Source: Calditrichia bacterium
GTDB lineage: Bacteria > Calditrichota > Calditrichia > RBG-13-44-9 > J075
Length of the DNA stretch: 57,442 bases
Reading direction: 5' to 3'
NCBI GenBank assembly: GCA_028284445.1
Contig: JANQRS010000077.1
Span: 1-57,442 of the forward strand
In this document: positions 1 through 8,013 of the stretch, in pieces
Position numbering within the stretch: the stretch's first letter is position 1
Layout: the number at the start of each line of letters is the position of its first letter
Position numbers and translations under genes: made by a program
Notes under the pieces: generated by a model
Database searches by the model: none
What the model was told of the DNA's origin: nothing
Seen by the model: only the letters and a program-made list of their open reading frames with translations

Positions 1-1
1 C

Positions 2-304
2 GATGTGGACAAGGACATCGAAATCACCATGGAAACCACCGAACTCAGCGGCGGCGTGGCGGTCACCTTTCAGCCGCATGGCACCATCTTCGCACCGGCA
101 GCCATCCTGAACTTCGAAGCCCATGGCGTCAATCTTGACGGCGTTGATCCAAGCGAGGTGATGATCTACTATGACAACAAGGAAACGGGCTTGTGGGAGC
201 AAATGCCTTGCGATCAGATCATCGTCGACACCTTCAATGGCACCGTTAAGGTTGTCAACGCACGACTCCCGCACTTCTCCAGATACGGCATCGCTGCCGA
301 CTGA
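2..304 (+). CDS. ZU5-like domain protein, C-terminal part (cut by window start)
   Basis: The reading frame is open to the left edge (codons GAT GTG GAC AAG from base 2), so only the last 100 residues of a longer protein are visible; a GTG at 5 is not a convincing start. The visible part reads GPHGT-like (QPHGTIF), a beta-strand-rich middle (LNFEAHGVNL), YYDNKETGLWEQMP and the end LPHFSRYGIAAD. This order (x-PHGT-F-P-A, trp-glu, H-F-S-R-Y) is what ZU5-type beta-sandwich domains show. It is a clear paralogue of the lipoprotein encoded just downstream at 669-1289, which ends in LHHFSRYALAAD. By analogy it is probably an exported lipoprotein. Function unknown; domain assignment is by motif only. 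Confidence 0.8.
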   Translation, partial: DVDKDIEITMETTELSGGVAVTFQPHGTIFAPAAILNFEAHGVNLDGVDPSEVMIYYDNKETGLWEQMPCDQIIVDTFNGTVKVVNARLPHFSRYGIAAD

Positions 305-333
305 TGCGCCAATAAAAATCTGTCAATCACCGA

Positions 334-367
334 AGGGCTGGTCCGCAAGGGCCAGCCCTGACTTTTT
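334..367 (+). terminator. Intrinsic terminator after the first lipoprotein gene
   Basis: A stem AGGGCTGGTCC / GGGCCAGCCCT with a GCAA loop is followed by CTTTTT at 362-367. A near-identical hairpin follows the paralogous gene at 1325-1359, showing that the 3' region was duplicated together with the gene. Confidence 0.8.
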
Positions 368-371
368 GGGC

Positions 372-436
372 CGGGTTGGTAGCACTAAGACTGTACGCCT
401 CGCAAGGCGTGAATCGGAGCACCTTGCGCGCCCTAA
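372..436 (-). pseudogene. Relic of the 3' end of a FtsX-type permease gene
   Basis: Read on the minus strand, these bases encode a short tail (A-P-I-H-A-L-R-G-V-Q-S, then TAG) that matches the last codons of the intact permease at 1383-3758 (N-P-I-H-A-L-R-S-E stop). The nucleotide match to 1367-1425 is obvious over about 45 bases. No further permease coding sequence precedes it; the rest is gone and unrelated DNA up to 668 follows. It is best read as the remains of a duplicated lipoprotein-plus-permease block. Confidence 0.6.
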
Positions 437-668
437 TTTCTGTGGATATTCGATGAAAACCGGTGCATTTCAGCCGACCGGCCAGAGTTCGCCGAATTTA
501 GAGTTTTTCAGCCAGCTCATTTTCTTACTTGAGCGCCGGAAATTTTTTGTTAAGATGTTTAAAAACAATATTTTGTGAATTTTTCTGGAAAAGCGGCACG
601 TGTATTGCCTAGTAATAAAGCAGTTGTAAAAAGGGAATTTTACATACACAAACCATGGAGAACTAAAG
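437..668. other. Intergenic leader of the second lipoprotein gene
   Basis: AT-rich sequence, especially 535-640, with no credible ORF. It presumably carries the promoter for the lipoprotein gene that starts at 669; the ribosome-binding site is GGAG at 657-660. No exact promoter could be assigned. Confidence 0.5.
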
Positions 669-1289
669 ATGAAAATGAGCAACGGAACAATCAGAAAACT
701 GGCGGCTATATTAACCCTGACTTTCGCCCTGCTCTTCAGCAGTTGCCAGGAAGATACCCATAGTCCGCTGGACGTAAGTTCCCTTATCGAGACGAATCGT
801 CCGGTCGGTGAAACCATCGATGGGCGCACCATTCAGTTCATTCCGATCGCTCAAAAAGATTCTGCCAGCTTGCATAAGTTGACAACAGTTTCCAAGTATA
901 TCACCCGCAAGGATGGTGGCGATCTCCAGATAGATGCAAATGGGGCTGTTAAGGCTGATATTAAGCTGGAAGTCGAAAAGCATAGCATTGACTTTGATAA
1001 AACGATCAGCATGAGCTTTGACGACGCGCAGTACCAGGGCATCAGCGACGTTGTTTTTGGACCACATGGCACACAGTTCAGTTCACCGGCATTTCTGACT
1101 ATCAAAGTAAAAGACCTGGATCTCTCGGGACTGGAAGGACAGAATATCGGTCTCTACTACGTCAACGATAACGGTACCTGGGAAGAAATGGTCTGTGAAG
1201 AAATCAAAGTTACTTTCGAAAATGGCGAAATTGAAGTGATAAGGGCAGAACTGCACCACTTCTCACGCTACGCTCTCGCTGCGGATTGA
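669..1289 (+). CDS. ZU5-like domain lipoprotein
   Basis: A 206-residue protein with an N-terminal lipoprotein signal (basic start, hydrophobic LAAILTLTFALLFSS, then Cys at about residue 26 in a LFSSC lipobox), so it should be lipidated and exported. The C-terminal 110 residues have the ZU5-like pattern: VVFGPHGTQFSSPAFLTI, a strand region, DNGTWEEM, and the ending HHFSRYALAAD. The start at 669 is supported by GGAG eight bases upstream; a second ATG at 675 is possible. It is paralogous to the truncated gene at the window start. The next gene, a permease, runs towards it from the other strand and shares the terminator region. The role of the domain here is not known; ZU5-like domains are usually protein-interaction or autoproteolytic modules. 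Confidence 0.8.
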   Translation: MKMSNGTIRKLAAILTLTFALLFSSCQEDTHSPLDVSSLIETNRPVGETIDGRTIQFIPIAQKDSASLHKLTTVSKYITRKDGGDLQIDANGAVKADIKLEVEKHSIDFDKTISMSFDDAQYQGISDVVFGPHGTQFSSPAFLTIKVKDLDLSGLEGQNIGLYYVNDNGTWEEMVCEEIKVTFENGEIEVIRAELHHFSRYALAAD

Positions 1290-1324
1290 TCTGTTAAGAA
1301 AAAAATGGAATTCAAAAGTTTTCC

Positions 1325-1359
1325 GGGGCTGATCCGCAAGGGCCAGCCCCGTTTCTTTT
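1325..1359 (+). terminator. Intrinsic terminator of the ZU5-like lipoprotein gene
   Basis: Stem GGGGCTG-A-TCC / GGG-C-CAGCCCC closed by a GCAA loop, followed by TTTCTTTT. It lies between two convergent genes and copies the hairpin at 334-367. Confidence 0.75.
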
Positions 1360-1382
1360 ATGTCCGTTTGGTGGCATTAAGA

Positions 1383-3758
1383 CTATTCGCTTCGCAAGGC
1401 ATGAATCGGATTTGCAAGCGCCGCTTTGATGGCCTGGGTACTGACTGTTACCACGGCAATCAGGAGGGCGAGACTGCCGGCAAAAATAAATACCGGCCAG
1501 CCGATTTCTGTTCGATAGGCAAAATTGGCCAGCCATTTATCCATGGCAAACCAGGCTGCCGGCCAGGCAATGATATTCGCCAGCAGAACCAGCTTGACGA
1601 AGTTTTTCGACAGCTCGGTGGCGACATCGGCAACGCTGGCGCCAAGCACCTTGCGCACCCCGATTTCCTTGGTGCGCTGTTCCGCCGTAAAGGCGGCCAG
1701 TCCCAGGAGCCCGAGGCAGGCGATAAATATAGCCAGCACCGCAAAGCCAATGAAGACCTGGCCAAACTGCTCGTCGGCGCGATACAGTTGATCAAAATGA
1801 TCATCGAAAAAGAAGTAATTGAAGGGACGATTGGGATGATTCGACAGCCATATCTCACGAAGGTTCGCTAACGACTCGGAAATATTGCCGGGCGCAATTC
1901 GCACCGAAACATATCCGAACCAGGAGGGCCATACCGCCAAAACCAGCGGATCAATGCCTTTGTGCAGCGAGTTAAAATTAAAGTCTTTCATCACACCGAT
2001 AATCTGTCCGTCCTCGTTCATGCGAAAGCGTTTACCAATCGCTTCTTCGGCAGTAAATCCCATTTCGGCCGCTGCCGCCTCGTTAATGATGAAAGCGTTG
2101 GAAACATCTGTTTGCATTTCATCTGAAAAGTCTCGCCCGGCCGCCATGGAAACTTCGTACGTCTCTGCGAAATCCGGATCGACAATCAGGGCCGTGATAC
2201 CACCCCATTCATCCTCGCCCATGCCTTCGACCTTGTAGGTCATGGCCGTCATCATCCGCCCGGGCACGTCGCCGGAGGCGGTCACATCGATAACCGTCGG
2301 TTGGGCAAGCAATTGTTCTTTGAATGATTGATAGTGAGACTGCACCCGGCTATCCCATTGGAAGGGAATTACCACGATCTGCTCTTTGTTGAAACCGAGA
2401 TCCTGATTCTTGACAAAATCGAGCTGATTGTAGACAACCAGGGTCGCGATAATCAGAGTGATTGAAATAGCGAATTGAAATACGATCAAGCCTTTTCTGA
2501 GCAAAACGGCCACGCCTGATCGCGGCGAATCAGATTTCCCCTTCAGGATGCGAATCGGTTGAAAAGACGACAGGAAGAAGGCCGGATAGCTCCCGGACAG
2601 GAGACCAACAAGAATCACCAGCAAAACCAATCCGCCAATGATGAGCATGATGTCGTTTGAGAAGAGCGTCAGCTCCTTGCCGGCGAAGCTATTGAAAGAG
2701 GGCAGGCTGACTTCCACCAATAGCAGGGCAAGTAGCAGGGCCAGAGTACTGACGATCATCGCTTCGCCGATGAATTGCCCGACGAGTTGTTTACGAAAAG
2801 CGCCGAGCACTTTGCGCATGCCCACTTCGCGCATTCTTCTGGTAGATCGAGCAGTGGCGAGGTTCATAAAATTGATGCAAGCAATCAGCAGCACGAAAAC
2901 GGCAATGGCTGCAAAGAGGTAGACGTATAACACATTCCCGTTGGCCTGAAGTTCATGCTGTAAATGGGAATGGAAATGTATGCCTTTTAATGGTTGCAGA
3001 CGGATCAGGATTTGTGCTTTGGAACCAAAATCCGTTCTAAAATTTGCACCGGCAAAATTCTCTTCCAGGGCTTCTGCCGCATAGCCATCTTTCAGCAGCA
3101 CGTATGTATAGTAGATACCACTGCGCCAGGTTTCCAGCCAGCGCTGCTCGACAAAAGTCGTCCAGGTCTTCCAGGAGGCCAGGAAGTCGATTTCTATATG
3201 GCTATTCGGCGGCAGGTCTGCGATGATTCCGGTGACGGTCAGTTCGGTGCTGTCTCTGATTGTGATGATTTGGCCCAGCGGATCGCTGCTGCCGAAATAC
3301 TTTCGTGCCATTTCCTGGGTCAGGACCACGCTGTAGGGCTGGCTCAGGGCCGTCTTTACATCGCCTTGCAGCATCGGCAATGTGAACACATCAAACACTG
3401 CCGGCTCTGCAAAAAAGAACTGGTCTTCCTGAATGACCTGGTTTTCCACTTTCACAGCGAATCCTGCTCGCTTAAGGCGGATGGCTTGCTCCACCTGTGG
3501 AAAATGTTGGCGCAGCGTCGGCGCGGTTAACGGTGGCGTTCTGGCAAATCCCGCTTCGCCATTAGCATCGGCGCGAACCACACGAAATATGCGGTCAGCA
3601 TTCTCATGGAAGCGATCGTAACCAAGTTCGTCTTGGATCCACAGGGCAATTAGCAGGAAGGCCGCCAGGCCGACGGCAAGGCCAATAATGCTTATACCGG
3701 AAAAACCGGGATGTCGCAGCAAGTTTCGAAACGCTGTTTTGAAGTAGTTTTGCAGCAT
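1383..3758 (-). CDS. FtsX/MacB-type ABC transporter permease
   Basis: A 791-residue inner-membrane permease. The N terminus (YFKTAFRNLLRHPGFS, then a TM helix around residues 20-42) is typical of large FCB-group permeases with two FtsX modules. Layout: TM1; periplasmic MacB-like core about 45-270; three TM helices about 275-400 including the conserved NFMNLATARSTRRMREVGMRKVLGA loop region; TM5 about 425-448 followed by a second periplasmic core to about 660; then three TM helices with the matching EQRTKEIGVRKVLGAS loop; end at PIHALRSE. Such proteins couple cytoplasmic ATP hydrolysis to extrusion of peptides, lipids or lipoproteins through the periplasm. No ATPase gene is adjacent, so its partner must be encoded elsewhere. 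The ATG is preceded by AGGAG with proper spacing. Confidence 0.92.
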   Translation of the reverse strand: MLQNYFKTAFRNLLRHPGFSGISIIGLAVGLAAFLLIALWIQDELGYDRFHENADRIFRVVRADANGEAGFARTPPLTAPTLRQHFPQVEQAIRLKRAGFAVKVENQVIQEDQFFFAEPAVFDVFTLPMLQGDVKTALSQPYSVVLTQEMARKYFGSSDPLGQIITIRDSTELTVTGIIADLPPNSHIEIDFLASWKTWTTFVEQRWLETWRSGIYYTYVLLKDGYAAEALEENFAGANFRTDFGSKAQILIRLQPLKGIHFHSHLQHELQANGNVLYVYLFAAIAVFVLLIACINFMNLATARSTRRMREVGMRKVLGAFRKQLVGQFIGEAMIVSTLALLLALLLVEVSLPSFNSFAGKELTLFSNDIMLIIGGLVLLVILVGLLSGSYPAFFLSSFQPIRILKGKSDSPRSGVAVLLRKGLIVFQFAISITLIIATLVVYNQLDFVKNQDLGFNKEQIVVIPFQWDSRVQSHYQSFKEQLLAQPTVIDVTASGDVPGRMMTAMTYKVEGMGEDEWGGITALIVDPDFAETYEVSMAAGRDFSDEMQTDVSNAFIINEAAAAEMGFTAEEAIGKRFRMNEDGQIIGVMKDFNFNSLHKGIDPLVLAVWPSWFGYVSVRIAPGNISESLANLREIWLSNHPNRPFNYFFFDDHFDQLYRADEQFGQVFIGFAVLAIFIACLGLLGLAAFTAEQRTKEIGVRKVLGASVADVATELSKNFVKLVLLANIIAWPAAWFAMDKWLANFAYRTEIGWPVFIFAGSLALLIAVVTVSTQAIKAALANPIHALRSE

Positions 3759-3939
3759 GATATCTCCTTTTCACAGACGCGAAAGATTTCGCATGGATAA
3801 AGACCCCATACCCGGAAAATCAATTATCATGCCAGAGAGCGATTGCAGCTATATTGGGATTGAGGGCAGGTGTTGTGTTGAAAAGTATCCGCTAACAATA
3901 CAGGGGCTGTTCACTGATGAACAAATTGTCCGGAAAAAG
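3759..3939. other. Intergenic region upstream of the permease gene
   Basis: Contains the permease ribosome-binding site (reverse complement of ctcctt at 3767-3772) and presumably its promoter. No gene is visible. Confidence 0.4.
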
Positions 3940-4066
3940 AAATTCCAAATAAGAGAAATTCCAAATTCCAACAGGAAAAATTCCAAATAAGAGAAATTCC
4001 AAATTCCAACAGGAAAAATTCCAAATGGATGAAATTCCAAATCCCAACAGGAAAAATTCCAAAATA
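3940..4066 (+). repeat. Direct repeat array, 38-bp unit, about 3.3 copies
   Basis: Units at 3940-3977 and 3978-4015 are identical; the third at 4016-4053 differs at a few positions and a partial fourth follows. Each unit contains two AAATTCCAAAT-like blocks and ends in CCAACAGGAA. There are no spacers between units, so it is not a CRISPR array. Short ORFs reading through it give a low-complexity Asn/Phe/Leu peptide and are not credible genes. Confidence 0.9.
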
Positions 4067-4100
4067 TTGCGAAGAACCTTTGGGTTTGATACGCTTTGCC

Positions 4101-4183
4101 TTGTCATCCCCGCATGTTCTTAGCGGGAATCCATCCACATTTAGATTCAATGGATGCCCGATAACTACACTCGGGCATGACAG
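4101..4183. repeat. Small double-hairpin element with TGTCAT/ATGACA ends
   Basis: Begins TTGTCATCCCCGC and ends CGGGCATGACAG, so the ends are inverted repeats. Inside are two stems, CCCGC/GCGGG around 4109-4127 and GCCCGA/TCGGGC around 4156-4176. This is the shape of REP- or MITE-like elements that are dispersed in many genomes. A short related piece (TTAGCGGGAATCC) occurs again at about 5594-5607. Confidence 0.6.
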
Positions 4184-4214
4184 TCCATAGAAGGCTTCAG
4201 ATACAACCATTTCT

Positions 4215-4233
4215 GGAATTTTTCCTGTTGGAA
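4215..4233 (-). repeat. Inverted copy of the 38-bp array core
   Basis: GGAATTTTTCCTGTTGGAA is the exact reverse complement of the array core at 3967-3985 and 4005-4023. Together with the array it brackets the element at 4101-4183. It is followed by a T run just beyond the stop codon of the hydrolase gene, which ends at 4243 on the other strand. Confidence 0.8.
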
Positions 4234-4242
4234 TTTTTTTTG

Positions 4243-5325
4243 TTAGTCTTTTCTCTTACTGTGTACTCTGAGCGCCGTATCTATCCAATTCCCAATCAAC
4301 TCAAGTGCCTTGTCATCGAAAGAGATATCATTATCCTGGTAGTTGGATTTGGTTCCCGGCTCAACGGGCTGGAACAGATGGTTGAGTCCTTCAGCAACCA
4401 GTGCTTTAGAGGCTTTATGACTTGCAGACTTGAGGATGTTGGCATTGTTGTCCGCTGCGAGAATTTTGGTGTCTTCCTTCCCATAGACACCCAGTATCGG
4501 TCCGGGGAAAGATGCCAGGGCGGGTGTGGGATTGTATTTCGCAATCCAGAAGAGGCCTGGTGAGCTAAAAGCAGAAGCCCAGCCGTGGGCATTTTCTTCG
4601 CTTTCACCAACGGCCAGGATGTTCTGCTTAATTGCCTCAAATGCATCACCCCGGGATGTTGTGCCCTCAAGGGCTGCGAAGAGGGCTTTCCACGGTTTTG
4701 TCACTTCTTTGATTTCCGCCGCCGATTTGCCGTCTAGTCTGGCGTTTAGTATCTCGCGTGGCAGGAGAATATCTTTCAGGGGTAATGTGGGTGCAGCAAG
4801 CAAGATCAGGAAGTTTGCGGGGACGGTTTTTGCTGCCAATGGACCAACCAATCCACCCTCTGAATGGCCGACATAGCCGGTTTTCCTCTCGTTCACCTGC
4901 GGGTGAGATTTTAGCCATTTCATCGCGCCGGCGGCGTCCGCTGCAAAATCCGGGACCATTGCCGAGGCGAAGTCGCCGCTGCTCTTACCGACGCCTCGAT
5001 CGTCGTATCGCAGTACGGCGAAGCCTTGCCTGGTCAGATAGTCGGAAAGGATCAAAAAGGGCCGGTGGCCGGCAAGCATTTCATTGCGATCCTGGGGGCC
5101 GGAGCCGCTAATCAGCACCATTCCGGGAAACGAACCATCACCGGCTGGCATGGTAAGTTCGCCTGACAGGGTGATGCTATCATCTATACTGGCGAAACTC
5201 ACTTCTTCGATGATATAATGTCGTTCCAGAGCGGCTTCGCGTGGCTTGAGCGGAGCTGGCTGTTCAGTTTGCCCGTTGGCCGCGCTTATAAAAAGCAGAG
5301 TAAGAATTGTAAACAGATAATGCAT
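4243..5325 (-). CDS. Exported alpha/beta hydrolase
   Basis: A serine hydrolase of the dienelactone hydrolase/S9-like alpha/beta-fold group (COG1073-like). The start chosen is the ATG at 5325 (MHYLFTILTLLFISAANG), because AAGAG precedes it at the right distance; an ATG five codons earlier has no ribosome-binding site. The first 18 or so residues form a signal peptide, so it acts in the periplasm or outside. Visible motifs: LISGSGPQDRNE (oxyanion region), RYDDRGVGKS, nucleophile elbow GHSEGG (Ser155 from this start), acid Asp in YGKEDT, and catalytic His in GLNHLF. The triad is complete. About 360 residues, normal for the family. Substrate cannot be told; an esterase or peptidase role is possible. 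Confidence 0.88.
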   Translation of the reverse strand: MHYLFTILTLLFISAANGQTEQPAPLKPREAALERHYIIEEVSFASIDDSITLSGELTMPAGDGSFPGMVLISGSGPQDRNEMLAGHRPFLILSDYLTRQGFAVLRYDDRGVGKSSGDFASAMVPDFAADAAGAMKWLKSHPQVNERKTGYVGHSEGGLVGPLAAKTVPANFLILLAAPTLPLKDILLPREILNARLDGKSAAEIKEVTKPWKALFAALEGTTSRGDAFEAIKQNILAVGESEENAHGWASAFSSPGLFWIAKYNPTPALASFPGPILGVYGKEDTKILAADNNANILKSASHKASKALVAEGLNHLFQPVEPGTKSNYQDNDISFDDKALELIGNWIDTALRVHSKRKD

Positions 5326-5355
5326 GTGTGGTCTCTTCATTTTTTGTTGCGATTG

Positions 5356-5401
5356 ACATCCCCCCTCTATCTCCCCCCAGGGGGAGATAGAGGGGGGATG
5401 T
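5356..5401. repeat. Long perfect palindrome
   Basis: Two 22-base arms, ACATCC followed by a C-rich tract, CTCTATCT and C5, pair perfectly with the right arm around a CA loop. It sits about 30 bp upstream of the hydrolase start codon, where it would form a very stable hairpin in the leader RNA of that gene if transcribed. Similar C-run/CTCTATCT palindromes are scattered in some genomes as non-autonomous repeats, so this may be an inserted element. Confidence 0.85.
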
Positions 5402-5710
5402 TTTGCCCGTCAAATTTGCTATATCAGATTTGAATTCAACTAAGTAAATGCCAGCTAAAGACAGTCGGACATGACAAAGTAGCAGATCTCATTAAAGCTC
5501 ACAACCAACAGTTTAGCAATTGGTGGCAATTGTTACAGTAAATAGATTTTAAGAATCTCTTTTCCTCTGAACGTCAATTCAAGCGCTCAATCTTTTAGCG
5601 GGAATCCCCGTTTAAAAACCCTTCCTTTAAAATGTGATGAAAAAATTTGCATTATTTCGAATATTTTTGGATTATTTGGCTTGATTTTACAGGAGAAGAG
5701 AAGAAAAACG
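5402..5710. other. Intergenic region before the MORN-type gene
   Basis: No gene seen. It holds a 13-base match (TTAGCGGGAATCC, near 5594) to the double-hairpin element at 4101-4183 and an AT-rich stretch 5630-5690 that probably contains the promoter of the next gene. AGGAGA at about 5691 and a further GAAGAGAAG lie ahead of the ATG at 5711. Confidence 0.4.
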
Positions 5711-6355
5711 ATGAAAGCATTTCAGAAACATACACCATACCAAATACCAACCTGCACTAAATTTGCTGTCGTCAAGCGTTTGCTAATCCCGCTGCTAACA
5801 GCTGTCGGCATATTGAATGCGCTCTATGCCGGCACCCCGGAAAGCGAGAAGCGAAGCTGGTCGATTACCTATAAAATTCTTGGCGTTGCCAAGACCGTAA
5901 CTTTTGAGGCAACTGTCGTTAGCTATGACGGCTTCGATGAGGTTCGTGCAGTCACCGGCGAAGGAAAGCGGATGTATTTCAAATACGGCGCTTGTTCCGC
6001 GGCCGATCAGGGCTATCTTGACTCGCTGGACGCACCGCTGAATGCTGAAGCAGGCGTCAGTGAGAAGCCGCAAACCGAGTGGTTTTATCCACAGAAGAAG
6101 GCGGATGGAAAGCGCATTAAGTGGGCGAAAGGCACCTTCAAGCAGGGGCGTAAAGACGGCCTGTGGTTGCGCTGGTGGCCCAATCAAAGCATGCAATCCC
6201 GGGGACAGTACTTGGCCGGACAAAAAGTTGGCCTTTGGGAATATTTCAAGGAAGATGGTAGCACAGACTACACCGAGCAGTGGTCACTCCCGGACGCATC
6301 GCAGCCAAAAGACGCTCAGGCAACAATCTTATTGGAAACCACAAGAGGGGATTGA
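5711..6355 (+). CDS. Exported protein with MORN-type repeats
   Basis: A 214-residue protein. A frame extending back to a TTG at 5681 reads through the ribosome-binding site, so the ATG at 5711 (MKAFQKH) is preferred. A hydrophobic segment (LLIPLLTAVGILNALYAG, about residues 24-41) is a signal peptide or anchor. The middle is unassigned. The C-terminal third contains two tandem motifs of the MORN-variant type seen in YwqK-like proteins: GTFKQGRKDGLWLRWW and GQYLAGQKVGLWEYFKEDG. Such repeats form beta-hairpin ladders and often mediate contact with partners or lipids. No function can be assigned. It has no operon partner; the next gene is on the other strand. Confidence 0.75.
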   Translation: MKAFQKHTPYQIPTCTKFAVVKRLLIPLLTAVGILNALYAGTPESEKRSWSITYKILGVAKTVTFEATVVSYDGFDEVRAVTGEGKRMYFKYGACSAADQGYLDSLDAPLNAEAGVSEKPQTEWFYPQKKADGKRIKWAKGTFKQGRKDGLWLRWWPNQSMQSRGQYLAGQKVGLWEYFKEDGSTDYTEQWSLPDASQPKDAQATILLETTRGD

Positions 6356-6357
6356 GG

Positions 6358-6410
6358 TGGATGCTTGATGCTGGATACTGGATGCTTGATGCTGGATACT
6401 TGATGCTGGG
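6358..6410 (+). repeat. Short tandem repeat, 21-bp unit
   Basis: Two identical 21-base units at 6358-6378 and 6379-6399, each built from GGATGCTTGATGCTGGATAC, followed by a partial third. It starts just after the stop codon of the MORN-type gene. The rest of the spacer to 6623 shows only a 7-bp stem (ATTCCCG/CGGGAAT, 6578-6602) near the end of the kelch gene, without a T run. Confidence 0.85.
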
Positions 6411-6623
6411 TGATGTGAGTGATTTGTTAGAAAAGTCCACTTTCGCATATCGGGAACCGCTACTTGCTGAGCGAAATGCTTTTGGCAAAGCGGTCTTTAA
6501 ATATGCAACTGCCCCGTAGGGACAGAACATCGTTTGACTACTGCAGCCTGGCAGATATTCATTGTTTCAGGCATTGGATTCCCGGTGAAAACATTCGGGA
6601 ATGGCAAAAATGAAAATATACCT

Positions 6624-7820
6624 CTAACGCAACAATAGCATCTGCCGTGTCATCACAACATCTCCAGCTCGCAAACGGTAAAAGTAGGCACCGCTGGGCA
6701 TAGCATTCCCCGCATCATTTCGTCCATCCCAAACAAAAGTGTGTGCTCCTGTCTCCTGCTTACTAAGTACCGCCAAGCGAACTCGCTGTCCCAGCAAGTT
6801 GAAGATGCCAAGATTGACATCCGAGGCAAAAGGCAGGGTGTAGCGAATTGTGGTCGTCGGATTAAACGGATTCGGATAGTTCTGCGCCAGCGAAAATTCG
6901 GCTGGGTGTGCAATCGTATCATCAATTTTAACGGCTGGGCCGAGTGGCGTAATCTTCGCCACGCTGGCCTGGGCAGTCCAGAGGCTGTCAAAGCCGCCAA
7001 TCACGTAGAGATCACCTTGGTATACGACATCCGCCATCCACTGCCGTCTGTCTGCGATTTCAAATTGATCGATGGTCCAGATATCTGCTGCGACATCGTA
7101 CACAAATACGCTGTCTGATGGATCTGTCGGCTCTTCATCAATACCGCCGCCAATACAGATAATTTTCTCATCGAGCAATCCCAAACCGGCTGCAATAACC
7201 GTAGAAGGCGTGTCTGCCAGGCGTGTCCATGTATCGGTGGCCGGATTATACTTGTGAAATTGTCTTTCAGTGAAGCCGGCCAGATAGATTTCGCCGTCAT
7301 AAACGGTTGAGCTCATACCGAAACGGGCATTGATACTGCTACGTGTTTTGGTCAGCCAACTGTCGCTGAGAATGTCATATTCGTAGACGTCTCCTACCAG
7401 CGGGTTAAAAAGGTAGATTTTTCCGTTCACATACTCGGCGGTACATCCCCAGGTGCGGTTATTAGGGGAGGGGTTAAGATATGTCCAGTCGCCGGTGCGC
7501 AAATCATATTTACGGATCAATTCAGCGCCGGCCTGCCAGCCGCTGAGCAAATACACGGTCTCTTCTGCAAGTACTGCTTTGAGGTCCCAGACTTTATCAT
7601 CCGGCATACTGTCGAGAAAGGTCCAGCTGCTACCATCATATTTGTAAACCGCCGGCGAAAGGTCGAATCCATTCCAGTCCCTGGATCCACCGAAATAGTA
7701 GATGGAGTCATTCCAGGTGATGGCAGCGCCGGCGCCGCTTGCGACCGGTAAATCCGGAATGGTCTGCGCCGAAAGGAAAGACAGTCCGGTTGCTATGATA
7801 AGAATGTATATACGCGTCAT
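6624..7820 (-). CDS. Kelch-repeat protein with T9SS sorting domain
   Basis: A 398-residue secreted protein. The ATG at 7820 (MTRIYILIIATGLSFLSAQ) is chosen because GGGAG stands eight bases upstream; a GTG eleven codons earlier is less likely. After the signal peptide come about five to six kelch-like blades (residues about 25-300), recognisable by repeated patterns such as IYYFGGSRDW, VYLLSGW, IYLFN, IICIGGG and LYVIGGFD alternating with YDxxxxxW. They should form a beta-propeller. The last 80 residues are a T9SS C-terminal signal: NYPNPFNPTTTIRYTLP, LGIFNLLGQRV, FVWDGRNDAG, SGAYFYRL and the ending MLLLR. The protein is therefore expected at the cell surface or released. Its ligand is unknown. 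Confidence 0.9.
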   Translation of the reverse strand: MTRIYILIIATGLSFLSAQTIPDLPVASGAGAAITWNDSIYYFGGSRDWNGFDLSPAVYKYDGSSWTFLDSMPDDKVWDLKAVLAEETVYLLSGWQAGAELIRKYDLRTGDWTYLNPSPNNRTWGCTAEYVNGKIYLFNPLVGDVYEYDILSDSWLTKTRSSINARFGMSSTVYDGEIYLAGFTERQFHKYNPATDTWTRLADTPSTVIAAGLGLLDEKIICIGGGIDEEPTDPSDSVFVYDVAADIWTIDQFEIADRRQWMADVVYQGDLYVIGGFDSLWTAQASVAKITPLGPAVKIDDTIAHPAEFSLAQNYPNPFNPTTTIRYTLPFASDVNLGIFNLLGQRVRLAVLSKQETGAHTFVWDGRNDAGNAMPSGAYFYRLRAGDVVMTRQMLLLR

Positions 7821-8013
7821 GGTATTTTCTCCCGTCATCTGATGTTGAATCACAAGAGAAAATTAAGCACTTCAGGCACTGAAGGGTTATACACCTGGCG
7901 ACAGGCTTTAGCACTGACGGGACATCCCCTGCCGTATAATTACATTTACGCAAACATTTTATGGGATCGCCCGTAAAGGGAAGAATATACCACCCGATAG
8001 GAGGAGAGTGCAG

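Noticed and set aside
1305..1871. 188-codon plus-strand ORF under the permease gene
   Set aside because: It is antisense to a clear permease coding region with conserved motifs, and lacks a ribosome-binding site.
3940..4066. Possible CRISPR array
   Set aside because: The repeat units touch each other with no spacers, and no cas gene is present.
3849..4210. Overlapping minus-strand ORFs with repeated Asn-Phe-Ser-Cys-Trp-Asn-Leu peptides
   Set aside because: They are translations of the 38-bp DNA repeat array and have no start signals or known motifs.
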